Assembly (NCBI GenBank): GCA_031362415.1 | Contig: JANLSK010000040.1 | Span: forward strand, 1 to 64,000 | Length of the DNA: 64,000 nt | From: VFJJ01 sp031362415 | GTDB taxonomy: Bacteria; Actinomycetota; Acidimicrobiia; IMCC26256; VFJJ01 | Reading direction: 5' to 3' | Shown: piece after piece, positions 62,658-64,000 of the stretch | Layout: every line of letters begins with the position of its first letter | How positions within the stretch are numbered: position 1 is the stretch's first letter | Program-made: the position numbers and the translations under genes | Notes under the pieces: model-generated | The model's input: the letters and a program-made list of their open reading frames with translations, nothing else | Databases searched by the model: none | What the model was told of the DNA's origin: nothing

Positions 62658-63458
62658 CTACGCCCCGCTCGTGGTCGTGGTGGTGGTCGTCGTGGTCGTC
62701 GTGGTCGTCGTGGTCGTCGTGGTCGTCGTGGTCGTCGTGGTCGTCGGGATGGGGACCAGATCGAGATCGACCGAGTCGAGCACGTAGGTCTCGGGACGCC
62801 CCAGACGCGGGAATCGGAGATCGCTCAACGAGATGGTGATGCCAGCATCGTCGAGCCGGCGGATGTCGATGCGCCCGAAGGGTTCGGCCAGGCGTGCGGG
62901 CAGCTCCACCTCGCCCTGGTCGGGAGGGCGGAAGTACACGCAGATCCCGTTCAGCTCGCAGTCGGTGCTGAACGAGCCGACCTGGCCCGTCCAGCCCGGT
63001 CCGCTCACCGTGTAGAGCTCCACGTCGAGCAGGAAGCCCACCTCGTCGGCCGTACGGATCTGGTAGTAGGGATTGCCGGCGTTGGAACGGAACCGGGCCA
63101 CGAACGCCGTCAACTGCTCGTCGATCTCGACCGTGATCGTTCCGTCGCCCGTGATGGCGCCGAGCGCTATCGGCGGCACGGTGGTGGTCGTCTCGCCGGG
63201 GATGGTGGCCTCGGTGGCCTCGGAAACGAGCCCCGTGGTCGTGGTGGAGCTCGAGGTGGTCGTCGCACCGACCCTGGTGGTCGTGGTCTGGCCCAGCGCA
63301 GCGAACGACAGTGGCGTGGTCGAGGTCGTTACGGCAACCGCTCCCCCGGTCCTCTGGGGGTTGCACGCCGACAGTGCCAGCATCGCGGCGAGCGTCGCAG
63401 CCAGCGCCACGACCCGCTGGGCGATGGCAGAGCGTGGGCCCGCTCGGCGTCTGCTCAC
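62658..63458 (-). CDS. Lipoprotein with Thr-rich linker and poly-Thr tail
   Basis: A 266-aa secreted lipoprotein. The signal ends LSAC (Cys32). A Thr/Ser-rich linker (about 40-95) leads to a compact domain (about 95-235) with VEIDEQLTAFVARFRSNAGNPYYQ and LYTVSGPGWTGQVGSFSTDCELNGICVYF. That domain recalls AMIN-like beta domains in acidimicrobial secreted proteins. The protein ends with 25 Thr in a row. GTG start overlaps the holA stop (GTGA). Confidence 0.75.
   Translation of the reverse strand: MSRRRAGPRSAIAQRVVALAATLAAMLALSACNPQRTGGAVAVTTSTTPLSFAALGQTTTTRVGATTTSSSTTTTGLVSEATEATIPGETTTTVPPIALGAITGDGTITVEIDEQLTAFVARFRSNAGNPYYQIRTADEVGFLLDVELYTVSGPGWTGQVGSFSTDCELNGICVYFRPPDQGEVELPARLAEPFGRIDIRRLDDAGITISLSDLRFPRLGRPETYVLDSVDLDLVPIPTTTTTTTTTTTTTTTTTTTTTTTTTSGA
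62670..62744 (-). repeat. ACC/ACG microsatellite encoding 25 Thr
   Basis: Twenty-five consecutive Thr codons (mix of ACC and ACG) at the end of the lipoprotein gene. Length changes of 3 or 6 bp would keep the frame. Confidence 0.85.
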
Positions 63459-64000
63459 CGGCGAGCCCGAGCGGGGCGACCCGAACCCGTCGAACCCGTC
63501 GAACCGGGCGGCCCCCGGCGGCGTTGACGGGTCACGGTCACCAGGCGGGTGACGAGGATCTCGATGAGGGCTTCGTCGGGCGCACGACTGGCGCCTCGGA
63601 GGTCGAGATCGGCTCGGGCCAGCAGGTCGTACGCGGCCCGGATCCCCGACGAGTCGAGCGCCCGGGCCTGCTGGAGCGCCTTCTTGGCCACGTAGGGGTG
63701 CGGCGGGCGCCCCCCCAGCTCCTTGAGCGCGTTCACCGCAGCCTGCTCTCCCTGGACCGTCGGATCGTCGAGGCGCAGCAGTCGCCGGTAGTGGCCGTGC
63801 AGGACGGCCATCAGCTGGAGCGGGTGCATACCCGAGGCTTCACGCAAGCGGTGAAGCACGGTGAGGGCGCGGGTGAGATCGCCCTCGTCGATGGCGTTGG
63901 TGAGCTCGAACACCGGCACGCTGCCGGCCTCACCGAGATAGGGCTCGACCTCGTCAGCACCCAGGCGCGTGCCCGCCCCGAACGTGGCGATGAGCACCTC
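63455..64000 (-). CDS. holA: DNA polymerase III subunit delta, 5' part outside window
   Basis: The C-terminal 181 residues of the clamp-loader delta subunit; the gene continues past the right edge. The collar-domain pattern is present: VFELTNAIDEGDLTRALTVLHRL, HPLQLMAVLHGHYRRLLRL and PYVAKKALQQARALDSSGIRAAYDLLARADLDLRG. The final ~20 residues are Arg/Gly/Ser-rich. Position next to rpsT and lepA matches the actinobacterial holA. Confidence 0.88.
   Translation of the reverse strand, partial: EVLIATFGAGTRLGADEVEPYLGEAGSVPVFELTNAIDEGDLTRALTVLHRLREASGMHPLQLMAVLHGHYRRLLRLDDPTVQGEQAAVNALKELGGRPPHPYVAKKALQQARALDSSGIRAAYDLLARADLDLRGASRAPDEALIEILVTRLVTVTRQRRRGPPGSTGSTGSGRPARARR

Overview
The window is high-GC bacterial chromosome from an actinomycete, most probably class Acidimicrobiia (inferred, no 16S present). 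Pointers are homologues of the actinobacterial regulators BldC and BldD, an F420-type LLM oxidoreductase, menaquinone genes, a caa3-type oxidase cluster, GYW-type propeller repeats, Thr-rich secreted proteins, and many genes with a TANNNT box only 6-10 nt before the start codon (leaderless-type promoters). Coding density is high. I see no prophage, IS element, CRISPR array or rRNA operon.

Layout. 1-16 kb is the accessory part: a lipoprotein fragment, a 627-aa zinc-ribbon protein of unknown function, a ROK kinase, myo-inositol-phosphate synthase, a CLC anion transporter, an enoyl-CoA hydratase, a peroxiredoxin-like gene with an in-frame TGA (likely selenocysteine), a PF10118-type protein, an amidohydrolase, a CAT-anticodon tRNA, a lipoprotein, a thiolase, a frameshifted GH43/propeller protein, a second propeller protein, a PGPGW membrane protein and tRNA-Asn. 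16-28 kb holds rpoD, dnaG, dgt, a bldC-like gene, glyS, recO, uppS and small neighbours. 28.7-35 kb is a cytochrome oxidase operon (ctaC-ctaD-ctaE-ctaF-ctaG-cupredoxin). 35-41.7 kb is a tight seven-gene operon led by a bldD-like gene (bldD, mtaB, HIT, phoH, ybeY, corC, era). 41.8-46.7 kb holds rsmE, dnaJ, hrcA and hemW. 47-53 kb has lhr and a Nei-type glycosylase. 53-59 kb is a menaquinone cluster (menG, menF, menD, menB) with a FliS-like ORF inside. 60-64 kb has lepA, rpsT and holA.

The order holA-rpsT-lepA-hemW-hrcA-dnaJ-rsmE-phoH-ybeY-corC-era-recO-uppS-glyS-dgt-dnaG is the conserved actinobacterial backbone known from mycobacteria. Here the oxidase operon is inserted between era and uppS, and the men/lhr block between lepA and hemW. 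Menaquinone synthesis, F420 chemistry and the caa3 oxidase fit an aerobic respiratory chain.

The most notable observation is the putative selenoprotein at 7013-7558: TGA sits exactly where the first Cys of a peroxiredoxin-like CxxC motif should be, with a hairpin candidate just downstream. Also notable are a BldD homologue that keeps the c-di-GMP signature RxD-x8-RxxD with an inverted repeat in its promoter region, a cluster of DnaA-box-like motifs in the 562-bp gap before dnaJ, and a ctaD fused to an extra two-helix domain through a His-rich linker.
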